A stretch of DNA of 64,000 nucleotides from Anaspis maculata (GCA_949128115.1 OX421961.1:126421050-126485049), one strand, 5' to 3'; numbered from the stretch's first letter, positions 1 through 12,335 are shown. Translations and numbers: made by a program. Notes: generated by a model from the letters alone, not told the origin.

Positions 1-290
1 TCCCCCAGAGACGTCGTTCGTCTCGTATGTACCCCTGCGTTCGCCGTACTTATGGATCATTGACCGTTGTTTAGTATCCCCCACCTAGGGCGACGGATAG
101 GACGTGGGTGGACGTAGGGCAGAGAAGCAGCGGTGCTGTTTACTTGTTTGTTGCTTGCTTTGTACCTCTTTGCCTTCTGCATGTGCGTCGTTGCTTGCTT
201 TGTACCTGTTTGTTTGAGTTGCATGTTGCGTGCGTGCTGCTTTTGTTCGGGGTCACCATTTATGGCGCGATGTGACGGAGAAAAAGTGTC
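1..290. other. No recognisable gene (window start)
   Basis: I see no supported gene here. Positions 135-245 are rich in TGCTTGCTTTGTACCT-type words, a loose direct repetition that gives a short cysteine-rich open frame of no apparent meaning. Confidence 0.4.
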
Positions 291-362
291 TGCCCTGACC
301 GGGACTCGAACCCGGGTCTTCCATTTGCCGGATGGATACTCTGACCACTAAGCTATCGGGGA
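291..362 (-). tRNA. tRNA-like sequence, probably a tRNA pseudogene or SINE head
   Basis: Read on the minus strand, the 72 nt can be drawn as a cloverleaf. The T arm is clear, with a five-pair stem around the loop TTCGAGT. There is a D-arm-like segment with AGTGGTCAGA, and a five-pair anticodon stem TCCAT/ATGGA around the loop CCGGCAA. If real, the anticodon would be GGC, but position 33 is C instead of the near-universal U. The acceptor ends TCCCCGA and TCAGGGC pair at only about five of seven positions. The 5' half resembles eukaryotic tRNA-Asp. These defects favour a tRNA pseudogene or tRNA-derived SINE over a working tRNA. Confidence 0.4.
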
Positions 363-701
363 GACAACAGTTCCTCCGCCACATGCTCATATGAGAGTCG
401 CCGCAGAGTATTTTCCTTGAAGACGCTTGATGGAGTCCCTGCGCGTTCATTTTGGGATCTGCCCACTGTGTTCTACCAATGAATCACAGTTCCCGCCGGA
501 CCATTAATAGGGTATCTTTCGCAGATGCCACGTCTTGTCTGTGAGTTGTGACTCTTTGGAGATGCGTTTTGGTCCCCTTGAGGTTTGAATATCACAATAA
601 TACTTAGGAGACATTCGACTTTTGGGGCTACGATAGTAACTAAATGTAATGCAAAACGCCTTTAAGACTGGAGGTCAGCATTCTCTTATTGAAACTGACC
701 A
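363..701. other. No recognisable feature
   Basis: No gene, repeat or RNA is recognised between the tRNA-like sequence and the hAT-like insertion. The last bases (703-710) form the left 8-bp target-site copy of that insertion. Confidence 0.4.
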
Positions 702-710
702 ACGTATTCC

Positions 711-2197
711 TAAGGTGACCAGATTTGTCAGTGAAGAAATCGGAACATTCCACGTTCACACAATATCTCACGAGGCAGAGCCCCCGAGATGCGCCGCAGG
801 CGATTTTTTTTCGAAAAAGGAGCGGGGCCAACTTTTATTTGCTGATTCAGAACTCCCAGGCACCTACCTACCATCTCTTCCCCATTTTTTCGCGTCTGTT
901 CATTGTTGGATAGACATGCAACAGGCACCGATATTTGGAGATATTTTCTGAAACTTAGGTTTTCTGATCATTTTTTGCAAAAAAAAAAACAGTAGACTTC
1001 AAGGAGGGCGGGTAAGTGCTGTCCCTTGCCCCCTTCTTAAGCAACGGTGTCCATAATAATACCAATCCCTAATAAGAAAATAATGTTGATAATAAAATAA
1101 TGCTTTTTTGAAACAACATGTACCGAGTACCGTAGCATGATCAAAAACTTTTTCACCCAAGGGAGGCTAGGGTTGCCACCTTTTGGGAAAAGTCTCGGGA
1201 AAAGTGATGGAGGACAAGAAGAAAATGCGAGTGTAACGACGAGGGGGGGTCTGGGGGCAAAATTTTTTGAGAATAATAATAATAATACTAATAATAATAA
1301 GTCATTTTTCAAAAGATGTCAAATTTGACAATTGTATTATAGGTATCTATAAAAAATTGAAAAAAAAAAAAATCGAAGAACAAAATACAACCAGAGAACA
1401 GTCACCTGTCACCTTTATAACTTATATATGCAACTGTGCAAACTACGCTTCTGAAGTTGTTGATATAAAGTACATGCATTGGAAAATAAATAGACTGAAA
1501 TTATATTACAAATATAACACCGCACAGCGCACAACTGAGTTGTTGGGAGCTTGGACGGGAGAATGGCTGTCATTCAGTGACACTACTGACAAGTGACAGT
1601 AGTGACACTAGTGACACTTCGTTTGACTTCGTACCTAAATATCCCCAGATTTGTAGCATGGCAACACGCTAGTAGCAAAAAAGTCACCAAGCTTCATCCG
1701 GACACAAAAAAAAAAAAATTAAATAATAAACGTAAAAATGGAGGACATTTGCCGTTTAAGGGAGGACGAATTACATATTTGCCGAAAGGACTGTCCTCCT
1801 CAAAGGAGGACGGGTGGCAACCCTAAGGGAGGCTGTGGTCCTGGTCATTGGCAGGCAAACGAGGCTTATTTTGGCAAGGCGACACAGCCTCCCTTGAATA
1901 AGGAAGTTTTTGATCTCACGGTACATTCTGCTGACAGTCGAGACTGCATAGCATGGGTGCCAATCGAAATAAATTCAATCTTGTAAATAAACCTACAATC
2001 TACATAATTTTCAAACAAGTCTGCCAAAAATATAGAAGAAGTGAAAAAAATTGAAATGTTTGTTGCGCAAATCGGAAATCGGAGTATTTACGGATTAGTT
2101 ACTCAAATCGGAACATTTACGGAACAGAAAGTCTAATCGGAAAGTGTCTCCCGAAAACGGTACAGTTCCGATCAAATCGGAACGTCTGGTCACCTTA
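711..2197. mobile_element. hAT-like non-autonomous DNA transposon (outer element)
   Basis: A 13-bp perfect terminal inverted repeat, TAAGGTGACCAGA at 711-723 and TCTGGTCACCTTA at 2185-2197, is flanked by direct repeats CGTATTCC at 703-710 and 2198-2205. An 8-bp target duplication with short TIRs is the hAT signature. The match extends to 10 bp if one terminal base pair is assigned to the flanks, so a Mutator-like origin cannot be excluded. Subterminal AAATCGGAAC words recur near the ends (about 738-750 and 2065-2185), as expected of transposase-binding repeats. No transposase frame is visible, so it is non-autonomous. A second element is nested at 1168-1825. Confidence 0.75.
1168..1825. mobile_element. 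Nested hAT-like non-autonomous element
   Basis: TIRs TAGGGTTGCCACC (1168-1180) and GGTGGCAACCCTA (1813-1825) are perfect 13-bp inverted copies. The flanking 8-bp direct repeats AGGGAGGC at 1160-1167 and 1826-1833 are target-site duplications. The TIR start TAGGGTTGCC is typical of many hAT families. The 658-bp interior is low in complexity, with an AAT run near 1271-1300, and has no transposase frame. It lies wholly inside the older element at 711-2197. Confidence 0.82.
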
Positions 2198-3491
2198 CGT
2201 ATTCCTCGCACCGAGAATAACCTATACTAGGAATTATCGGTTTAATGCCTGCCATGACTGCACATACAAAAATTCACTTTATTGCCAGTTAGCTCACTCC
2301 GTAATCCTTAATTATCTTTGTTGGTGGAACCGACCACAATACCCTTGCAAAATCCTGTGGGAATCAGGCGTTGGATTCTGCTTTAATGAAAAATTCTTTA
2401 TTACGCTTCGTGACTGGTGTACGTACGTTCAGGTGTTACAACACCAAATAGTTGTTGCTCCAAATCCAGATTGCAATCCAGCAAGACTTCAAAGCCGCTA
2501 GAGCTTCGATCGCAGTGCGCAAATTGTTGCAAAGTGTCGGTCACTTGAGTGAATGTGATTAATAAGTAATTAATTATATTACTAGTTACTAGGTTAAGTT
2601 ACGAGCAGAACAGTACAGTATTATAGGACTAGTTGGGTGATATTGCGTTTGTGTATAAACTAATCGTAATGGTACAGGTACCTATTAAGGCTGTATTAGA
2701 TCGAAACATTCATGTCGCAATCACCAGACATCTGTTCATGTTTTATGCCACGAGACAATCTGGTCAACTCGAGCTCCATTTCCACCACAAAACCTGCACA
2801 AATTTATGACGAGACGTCACAACAACGTGGTCACATTCCTTGCTCATGTCTAATATACCCTGTCTAATACATCCTTCAGATAGCTGCCCTTTCGAGAACA
2901 TCGTATTTTTTATTGTTGAGTAATCTAACGTGAAATATTTATTTGGATAATAATAAAATTTATACCTATCATTTCCGAGTTTCCGAAGCGAAAGCTCCGC
3001 GGATGTGGAAAATCGAGCGATGTTTGAAGGGGTAGGTAAGTCTTGATCCATCAATCTTCGAATATGCACATAATATATCTTTTGTTTTATGTCAGTCGTT
3101 TTCCATCGAAACATGGAACTTGCAAATCGAAATGCGGAACTCCAAAGATGCGGGCTGAAGTGCGAGAGATTTGTTAGGAGCAATTAATTGATGCTCACTT
3201 GGAAGCAAAGGTATTTTGGTACCTATGTACTCGTATTATGTTCTCAAGTACCTGACAATAAAGTTGGGGAGAACGATCGGGGATGAATTGAACCTTTATT
3301 TTATGTAAAAGATAGAAGCCTGAAGGGCAATTTATTGAAGGAGCTCAAGCAGATTTATTACTTGTTTTATTAAGGGTATTTTACGGCAGTTCCATCAATA
3401 ATAATTATCCCTCACAGGCTATCTTGTTTTGTGTATCATGTAAAATTGTAAAACAACTAAAAATTTCGAAAATTCTTCTCGTCACTATCAT
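2198..3491. other. No supported gene
   Basis: Unique-looking AT-rich sequence. The longest open frame (2764-3183, minus, 139 codons) has no recognisable domain and no splice context that I would defend. Confidence 0.35.
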
Positions 3492-3641
3492 GAGCTGGAT
3501 TCCCAGATGCAAGTATTCGAACAGGAAATGCGATTGTGTATGTCAAATTTTGAATTCGAGGGCTCTGATTGGCCAATATGAGGACTTTGACTTGAAATTT
3601 CGCATTTTCTGTCCGAATATTTGCATCTAGGAATCCAGCTC
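3492..3641. mobile_element. Palindromic MITE, 150 bp
   Basis: The left arm beginning GAGCTGGATTCCCAGATGCA is matched in reverse complement by the right arm ending GCATCTAGGAATCCAGCTC. About 45 bp of each arm pair with few mismatches, leaving a loop of about 60 bp. There is no coding capacity. The target duplication is unclear. Confidence 0.65.
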
Positions 3642-4893
3642 TACGCAGTCGTGAAAGAAACGTCAGTTTCATCATCACCCTAAACTAACCCGTGAGAGAA
3701 CTTAATGACGTCTGGTTGGAATTTGTGAAAACAAGACGTCGGATTTTGACAGGTCATTTTTTTTTAAATTTCGCAAACGAACCGCAATCCAACTTGACGA
3801 TGGGAAATTTCCAAAATTTCTGCCAAATTTGAGGGGATTTTTCGAAAATTCATAATTCATTCAAATTTTTTCCAGGGAATCGTCATTTCAAATAATTCGT
3901 CCGAGATTTCTTGACACATTTTGGCGGTGAAAACTCGGATTTTCGGGCAGAATTTCGAGAAATTTGGTGTGAAATGCCGACCGGGGGGTTTCGAGAACTT
4001 ACTATCGTCTGGTGCGAGCCATTCGGCGTGGCTTTTCTTGGAATTTTGCCGAAAAATGTTGAAAACGGTACACGGCCCGGCCAAATCTGACAGAAACGTC
4101 ATTATTGACGCTGTCGGTTTTGGGAAAAACTCGACAACACCTTGAGGCATTTGAACAGTGTTTTTGGAAAAAACGTACCGTGTCAGCGTGCGACATTGAA
4201 CCGTGGTCTAGAGGGGGCTTTTCAGCGTCTATCGGACACCAAAAACCAAAGAATTCTTCAAATTCGACGGCACTTTGATGGAATTTCCCAGACCGCGACA
4301 GACGTTGACGGCATAATATTTCACAAAAACAGGCGATTGATGGGGCAAAACACGTCTGGTAGGTGCTCACAGTATATTTGCACTAGAGCCCGATTTTTAC
4401 CGGCTTCACATTTCGAGAAAAGCTCCTTTTTTCCATTTCCAGACACATCTCGTGGCGGCGTCAATGTCTTGTTGTCACGTCTGGTTCTCTACGAAATCCC
4501 AGATAATTCCATCGGACCTTCTGGTCAGATCTTTGGAAAGGGTCCATGCTTCGATCCATATGCGTTCTATTACGTCTTTGCAGTCCATTTGATCGAAAGC
4601 GGTGTGCAACTTTTCGCATCGATACGGTCGACCTAGCGTCGGACTGCCACTGTCACTTTTGCCAACAGCACCGCGCGCCTCCGTTCACTAGATGTTAACG
4701 CGAATCTGTCAGACTCGCGCCACCGTTCACCGAATTATCAAGTCACATTCATCGTCGTGTTTGCGATGTTTTTTTTTGCGTGATCTGAACCAAAAACATA
4801 GACAACCGTCGACCAGATCCAATTTGTTGCTTTTTTATTCGAAATTCCATGGTATTTCCCCTTTTGTGAGCGTTCGCTATTTAATTGTTTCAA
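3642..4893. other. No supported gene
   Basis: No feature recognised. Two overlapping open frames on opposite strands near 4002-4636 (122 and 164 codons) have no motif, no homology I recognise and no convincing splice sites. Confidence 0.35.
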
Positions 4894-5017
4894 TAGGTTT
4901 GTTCCATCAGCAGTCCCTGACTGTCCGTGGACGTCAGCAGCCTGCGCATTACGATTTATGAAGTAACAGGCTGCTGACGTCCACGAACAGTCAGGGACTG
5001 CTGATGAAACAAACCTA
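4894..5017. repeat. Near-perfect 124-bp hairpin / fold-back element
   Basis: Arms of about 50 bp, starting TAGGTTTGTTCCATCAGCAG and ending CTGCTGATGAAACAAACCTA, pair almost perfectly around a loop of about 22 nt (roughly 4947-4968). I see only two or three mismatches, such as GTGG against the right-arm equivalent. The terminal TA on each side may be a target-site duplication. If transcribed it would give a stable hairpin. It is most simply a very short fold-back transposon; a hairpin RNA precursor is possible but unsupported. Confidence 0.7.
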
Positions 5018-5039
5018 ATTTCAAACACAACGAATTTGC

Positions 5040-6430
5040 CTTTGTCAGATTTCGATTTTTGACGTCTCCAGAGGCCGCCATATTGAACTTTTCCATTTCT
5101 CAACCGATCGGATTGGATTTTTCAACCTGCACTTGCACTAGGGTGGGCATTCGAGATGCCTCTGTCACATTTTGATTTTTGACATTTCAAAAGGCCGCCA
5201 TATTGAACTTTTGCATTTTTCAACCGATACGATTGTGATTTTCAACTCATACTACTTGTTCAAGGTAGGCAATCAAGATGCAGCATCTGTCAACCTTCGA
5301 TTTTTGACGTCTTAAAAGATCGCCATATTGAACTTTTGCGATTCGATTTGGATTTCCAACTTGAACCTGTTTTGGGTAGGCAATCGAGATGCATCTATCA
5401 AATTTCGATTTATGACGTTTCAAAAGGCCGTCATATTGATCCGATTGGAATTTTCAACCTGTACTTCTTTTAAGTAGGCAATCGAGATGCATTTGTCAAC
5501 CTTCGATTTTTGACGTTTCAAAAGGCCGCCATATTGAACTTTTGCATTTTCGACCTATCCGATTGGGATTTAGAACCTATACCCACTTGAGGTGAACAAT
5601 CGAGGTGCATCTATCAAATTGGACGTTTTGACAGTTCCGAGGCCGCCATATCGAACTTTTGCATTTTTTAACCGATCCGATTGGGATTCAAAACCTATAA
5701 CCACTTGAGGCGGACAACCAAAATACATCTGTCAAATTCTGATTATTGATGTTTCAAGAGGCCGCCATCTTGAACTTTTGCATTTTCCAACCTATCCGAT
5801 TGAGATTTTAAATCTATGACAACTTGAAATGGGTAATCTGAATACATTCGTCAAATTTGTCATTTTAAAAGTTCCAATTCCGCCGCCATATTGAACTCTC
5901 GCATTTTTCAACCTATCCGATTGGGATTTGGAACCTCTACTTGCTTTGGTTAGGCAGTCCGGCAGTCGAGATGCATCTGTCAAATTCCGATTCTTGACTT
6001 TTCTATAGGTCGCCATATTGAACTTTAGCATTTTTCAACCGATCTGATTGGAATTTTGTACTTATACCTACTTGAGATTGGCGATCAAAATGCATCTGTG
6101 AATATTTGATTTTCACGTTTCAAGAGGCCACCATATTGAACTTTTGCATTTTTCAAGCAATCGGATTGAGATTTGGAACCTATACCCACTTGAGGTTGAC
6201 AATCGAAATGCATTTGTCAAATTCGCCATTTTGACATCCCCAAGGCTGCCATTTTAAACTTTTGTTCATTTTAACAGATTAGATTGAGATTTTGAACATA
6301 TACTTATTACTTAGTCAAGATGGATAATTGAAGTGCATTTTCGAACTAGACATTCTGGCAGTTCAAAGCGCCGTATTGAATTCTTGCTTTTTTTAACCGA
6401 TTACATCGGGTTTTCTAACCTATACTTGGT
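5040..6430. repeat. Tandem array of ~118-bp units with GCCGCCATATTGAA core
   Basis: About twelve degenerate head-to-tail copies are visible. The core GGCCGCCATATTGAACTTTT recurs at about 5073, 5193, 5315, 5425, 5522, 5640, 5760, 5882, 6010, 6127, 6243 and 6367. Each core is followed by GCATTTTTCAACCGATCCGA, then AACCTATAC, a CACTTGAGGT word, and GATGCATCTGTCAAATT. Divergence grows toward the right end. The core matches the mammalian YY1 consensus (AANATGGCGGC on the other strand). It is non-coding. Confidence 0.85.
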
Positions 6431-8772
6431 TCAGATGAACAACTTGAACGTAGCTGTCAAATTTTGAATTTTGCACATACTTTCATTTGATCTCAATTTC
6501 TCCTATAGGTACATATTTAAAAAGACTCCTAAATAATACAAATACACGGTTCTTTTTTGCTTTCCACTACAGTGTCCTCCACGGCATAACCTTTTTCACG
6601 GTTCAGGTTTTCATAACACACATCATTGCTTTCATTCTCAAAATTGTGTACTCCATCATATGTTTCCAGTATTTTTGGTGGTTACCTTCAACAAAAGTAG
6701 AAATACATATTAATGAACATAATAATGGTGTATCGATTTTTCCCGACAACTCTTCACTGACCAGACACTACCCACTGACATGCGTTCCGTTCACAATAGA
6801 ACCCTACAAGTCGAGGCAGAAATTTCAAAGCACGCGAAAAACAAACATCTTTTCGATTTCATGTTACTAATACACAGTCAGTTGCTTACGCCTCTTGGAA
6901 AACTTCATCTGACCAAAACACTATCGACGGACATGTAAAAAATTACTAAACTTGTTAAGGGAACACCTGACATCTGCCTAAAACAACCGAAAATCAACAT
7001 CATGTATACAATCCCCTTTCCACTTGTCCGGTGTCAGTGGAACAAATTCCCTGGCTACTTTTCAACCATAGCTGTCACCCAGGCGACGGCTTGCCGGCGC
7101 CGGTGACAGCTAGTCAATCAAACAAAGGGTTGTTGTCAAAGCCAGCATGGAAACTTCTTCTTCAGTCTGTCGTTGAACGACGCACAATTAACCGAAAAGT
7201 TTATTTTCTTTTTCAAATGTACCCAACTCATTGATTTTCATATTATTCTCTGGAGTGCAGAAATTAGGGTAGAAGAAGAGAAACACCCCCTCCCCCGTAT
7301 CTACAACAGTGGTGATCGTGATCAAAGTTATCATAAGGTTACGATTGAAGAACTACTAAAAAAAACTCCAACTTTGAAGGGCGATAGCTGGGTCACGAAC
7401 CTCCAATTTTAAAAACGACATAGCTGACACTTCCAAGAGAAACCTTCAGTATAAAGGGGACCACCTTATTATTGGACACCTGTATAATATTGATCAATGA
7501 AAATGGAATTTACAACTCGTGTAGAATTTATATTTTTTTATATTAATAATTCAGAGCATTTACCTTCGCCCCCACCGAGTTGAACTCGTATGCAAACGCA
7601 TTTTCCGATTGCGAAATCCCGACAGAAAGCCATACTTAACCACTTTTCAAACATTTCATTTCCCCTGGGCGGCTATACTATATGCCAAATAGTAATTGCA
7701 TAACCGACTGGCAGAGTGCGGTGGCGGAAAATTCATGGAAATTGCAACTCGTGTACCTACTTTTCGTGAAACTACGTAACTATTTTTCCTGTACTTTTTT
7801 CTCAAACTTCTCCACATAAGAGCGCAAGTTTGCAATGGAAGTGCGTTGAGTGCGGCAAAACTCTACAAAGTAATATGTTTTTCTTCACGGCTGATGGTTT
7901 TTGTGTGTAGTTTGGGAGAATAAACCCCCGAAGCGGTTTCGCAACATTACGAACGGAACTACTGAAAGTAACAACTCAACTGAAACATACTTGCAGCCAT
8001 AGCGGATGTACAGTGGCGAGCAATAAATATTGCATTGGACGTCAAATTTTTTGGAAACCCGGCTTTGCAGGAGTTTTTGCGTGATATACTCATCATAATT
8101 CAATAATTCAATCAGTTAAAATCGAGTGAATGAGGGTGCAAAAGCAGTACCGGGTTGTCACATGAACGTCAGGAAACAGTCAACGTGTGCCAATCAATCT
8201 CAATATTTGCTGTTTGGGGTAATTGAAACGATAGTTGCTGCATGAGGAAAGAGTAAATAATCGGATTCGAGAGGAGAAAGCCTCAGAGGTCCCCGAGGTT
8301 GTGGTGCAGAGTGACGTGGTCCATAATTTCTGTCAGAGAAAGATTGTGTCAGCTTGACGCTGGCAAGAAGAATGTCCATCCGCTAGGTACTATTCTGTAT
8401 TTTTTTAGAGGTCGAAAAGGTTTTTTTTGGAATTCCAATCAGTTAAGGTCCACAGAATCAGATTTTTTTGGTGGCAACGCTCAAAAGTGGTGCGGTCACC
8501 CTGTGCACCCCCATGGGGGCCAGCCCCCAGTTGATCGAATTTCAGTTCTGTAACTCGGAGGATCGACACAGAATTACAAAAAATCAAGGATGTCATGAAA
8601 AAACTCCCTCAAAAGTCATCCACAATGAAGATACAGCCCTTCAAGTTTCAAAAAAGGCGATTTCCGTAGAGGTACAATTTCCACAATTTTCAACCGATTT
8701 TGCTGAAAATTTGGCTAGGCCCCTCTGTAACAAGCATCTAGAAGAAGGAATTTCATTTTCTGGATTAATTGT
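6431..8772. other. No supported gene; one small hairpin
   Basis: No protein gene is recognised. The open frame 6487-6870 (plus) is hydrophobic and matches no family I know. A 10-bp inverted repeat AGCTGTCACC / GGTGACAGCT flanks a GC-rich loop near 7069-7111. Two similar segments ending in AACTCGTGTA occur near 7500 and 7735, suggesting an old duplication. Confidence 0.35.
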
Positions 8773-8774
8773 CC

Positions 8775-9170
8775 AGTGGCGGATCAACTGGGAATTTTAA
8801 CATAATGCCGTCCCTCCTCATTTCTCAAGTCCCTGGTCAACTTTGGACTCGGAAACTTTCACTATGATTGTATCGAATATATTGTTCAGCTACGATGTTC
8901 CCAAAAAAATTAAAATCAGAGCTGGTTTCTGGGTTTAATCTTGAATATAGAAGAGGGGGATTTGCTTTCATTTTTTTAAGCTGAATATCCTAGTATTTTT
9001 TTATATAAAAAATTGTGTTGAATTTTTTTGTTTTTTTTCTGGGAACATCGTAGCTGAACAATGTATTCGATACATAGTGAAAGTTTCAGGGTCCAAAGTT
9101 GACCAGGGACTTGAGAAATGAGGAGGGACGGCATTATGTCAAAATTTCCAGTTGCTCCGCTACAGGCGGA
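8775..9170. repeat. Inverted repeat / fold-back element, ~395 bp
   Basis: The left arm (about 8778-8912, containing CATAATGCCGTCCCTCCTCA) is repeated in reverse complement at about 9035-9160 (TGAGGAGGGACGGCATTATG). Arms of about 125 bp with roughly 90% match surround a loop of about 120 bp of poly-A/T-rich sequence. Outer bases CAGTGGCGGATCAACTGG and their counterpart near 9150-9168 suggest the true ends. It is probably a non-autonomous fold-back transposon. Confidence 0.65.
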
Positions 9171-10345
9171 CAAGTTTCGACACAGCTGAAAATTGCTGAA
9201 AATAGTCTCCTTGATTAATTGAGCAACATATTGGTAGTCCTAAAAAATCTTCTCTCTGCGTGATTAGTTTCTGGCGGCAGAAAGATATAAGTGAAATTTT
9301 CTTTTGTTACTATTTATCAAAATACGGGTTGAAGTTTCGATACAGCTAAAAATTGCTGAAAATAGTCTCCTTGGTCAGTTGAGCAACACACTTAAAATAC
9401 TAGGATAATTCCTGTTCGCTTCATTGTTTTTTGGCGGAAAAAAGGTATGAGTGACATTGTCTTGGAAACTATTATTTATTGAAATAGGCGTTGAAGTTCC
9501 AATTCATCTGGAAATTGCTGGAACTGGTCTCTTCGATCATGTGAACAACATACTGAAAGTCCCAAGAAATCCTATGTTCGCTCCATCGTCTTCTGGCGGC
9601 AAAAAAGTATAAGATCATTTCTTGAAACTATTGTTCAAAATACGTGTTGAAACTGCAATACAGCTGAAAATTTCTGAAAATAGTCTACTCGGACTAGTAA
9701 ACAGTCAACTAACAAAGGAGACCATCTTAAGCAATTTTCAGCTGTAGTGAAACTTTAACCCGTATTTCAAAAAATAGTTTACAATATAATGTCACTTAGA
9801 TATACATTTTTGCCGGCAAAAAACATGAAGTCAACATGGGACATGGGATTTCTCAGGACTTTTAGTATGTTATTCAACTAACAAAGGATACTATTTTTCA
9901 GCAACTTTCAGCTGTGCTGAAACTTCAACTCATGTTTTAATAAATAGTTTCCAAAATAATGTCACTTGAACCTTTTTGCTTCCAAAACCCGATGAAGTGG
10001 ACATAGTATTTTTTAGGACTTTCAATATGTTGTTAAGCTGACCGAGAAGACCATTTTCGGCAATTTTCAACGGTATAAAACTTCACCGCGTGTTTAATTG
10101 GAAAGTTTCTAAAACAATGTCACTTATATCTTTTTGCCGCTGAAAAAAAAGTATGAAGCGAACATAGGATTTCTTAGGACTTTCAATATGTTTTTCAACT
10201 GGCCAAGGAGACCATTTTCAGCTGTATCGAAGCTTCATCGCGTATTCTAATAGATAGTTTCTAAATTATAGTCACTTACACCTTTTTGCCGCCAAAAACT
10301 GATGAAGCGGACATAGGATTTTTCAGGACTTTCAGTATGTGGTTG
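9171..10345. repeat. Palindromic array: ~160-bp units in opposing orientation
   Basis: Units with the core CAGCTGAAAATTGCTGAAAA start near 9171, 9331, 9493 and 9648. From about 9690 the same unit appears reversed (AGCAATTTTCAGCTGTA) near 9715, 9880, 10045 and 10205, ending near 10340. Each unit also holds a GGCGGCAAAAA word and a run resembling GGACTTTCAGTATGTTGTT. The whole forms a large imperfect palindrome centred near 9695. It abuts the 8775-9170 fold-back, so the two may be parts of one element. Confidence 0.7.
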
Positions 10346-11857
10346 AGGGGTTAAAGTGGAAGCGTTCTACCAATTTTCAGACTTACGTTATTTTTTTCCA
10401 GGTTTTGGTCAATTTTGATCTTAATGCCTGGACTATTGCTATGCTGGGAGAGCGCAGTGACTTTAGAGAAGAAGAAATGATATGTTGGGGCAATCCTTCA
10501 AAATGGATTTCTTGGACGACACTTTCACATGAGAACCGGGGATAACAAGAGAGGCACAGAGTCTAACCGAGATTTCGGTATTTGTAGGTAATCAAGCCAT
10601 CTTTGCGATATCCTCCCAAACTTCTGTGCTGTTTGCAAGAATTGTATGAAGACTAGCCAAGCAAGTTATGGATCGTTCAATGCAAATTTGTTGTTGATTT
10701 TTTCGTCCTTCCATAATTATTCTACTGAAGAACAGGTTTAGCTGAAAAATTGAAATTTCCCCACCAAATTCCCTGATGAGGGGGCTTTAACCCTCAAGTT
10801 GGCTGGGGCCAGGAAGACTATTGGAGACTTCTTGCTGATAGCAAGGGCTATGCCCATGATGGTCTATGCCAAATCTGAGTTTTAACAAATCGATGCCGAA
10901 CTCACCCCTACAATTAATGAAAAGAGCTCAATCACTGACATCATGTGCATTTCTACCAATAATCAAATTCACTTAATTACAAACCGAGTTAAAAACATTC
11001 CCGAATTGGAAAAAGCACCATCAAATGGCACAAAACACAATGTCATGAAATCGAAAACGGGTTAAACGACACTTACTGAAAATTAAGTTGCTGAAAAAAA
11101 ATTAACATTTGATGTTTTTGACAAGATGCACTCCAACAAAATAATTTTGTATAGGTATTGTGTATAATTAGCAGTATACCGTCGAGAATCCTATACCGAA
11201 TGGAAAACAGTGTGCGAAGTGTATACAATTATTGTCACATTGTTATTGAAACTGGTAAACAATTCTGAAGAGGCTGTCGACAGGGTACGCTATTGTGATC
11301 CGCCGGAAAATTTAATCAACCGGATATTGGCGAGGATATTGCGATCGGCCATCATACGTGTGGAACAAGTAAAAGCCCAACAATTAAAGCAGGATTTCTG
11401 GAATTGAATCGAGTTCGATGAGGATTGACGTTTCACAATGGGTATTCCATTTGTTCGTATTGATGGAAATAAAGCGTTATTGGCATTGACGACTATAAAA
11501 TTGTATTATATAAAAAAACAAGTACGTGAAGATACCTGAAATGTGTAAAGGAGATCTATTCTTGTTTCTCCCCTTTTCGTTGAGAGCAGAGCTTCCTTTC
11601 ACAGTTTTCTATACATTTCTTTGTCGTTTCGTCGTTTTTTCGCTCCTTCCATCATAATGCAGTAAGTATTCACAACAGCCTTGACAATTCCATCAAATCC
11701 TTGCCATGCCGGTGAGCAGCTTCCGCAAGAGGGTTAAACATTACTTTTTTCTCTGCAGTAGTGGCTTCTTTTGTTGATGGGATGGGTAATCAGACTTCTT
11801 TTGAAATTGAAATTTTGCTCAGGTATAGAAATATATTATTACAATATAATATAAAAA
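10346..11857. other. No supported gene
   Basis: Nothing recognised. The short frame 11210-11407 (plus) opens after an AT-rich stretch and has no domain that I can name. Confidence 0.35.
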
Positions 11858-12335
11858 TACAGGGTGGCCCAACGAAAACAGAACAGAGGGGTTTTCGGGC
11901 ATTTCACATAATTTTTTGGAAAAAAGCTCAGACAGGTCGGTTTTTATATCGAGGGGGACATCTGAAACATACACTCAACCAAATAGTAGCATAAATATAA
12001 CGAATGACATCATTGATTCAATGAATAAGTTCTTCAAAATCGGTCCAGTGAACCAATTCATTGCCGGAATGAACGTTACAACATTAAATGATGAACTTTT
12101 CTTGAGGGATTACTTGGATTCATTATATCTATGAAAGGTGTGCTTGATACTCTTTTCATTGAATCAATGCAACTGTTCATAACGGCAATGTTGAAGTTAC
12201 ATAAACTGACGTTGAAAATTCATTGATTCGATGATCATCTATACATTCCATCGACGAACCCTGGTCATAACCGTAATGAACAGCCGGTCATTGATTTTAT
12301 GAATAAAATCCTTAAATAATGATACCTGTTTTTGG

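Noticed and set aside
4142..4636. 164-codon plus-strand open frame
   Set aside because: No recognisable domain, splice context or repeat relationship, and similar-sized frames lie on the opposite strand.
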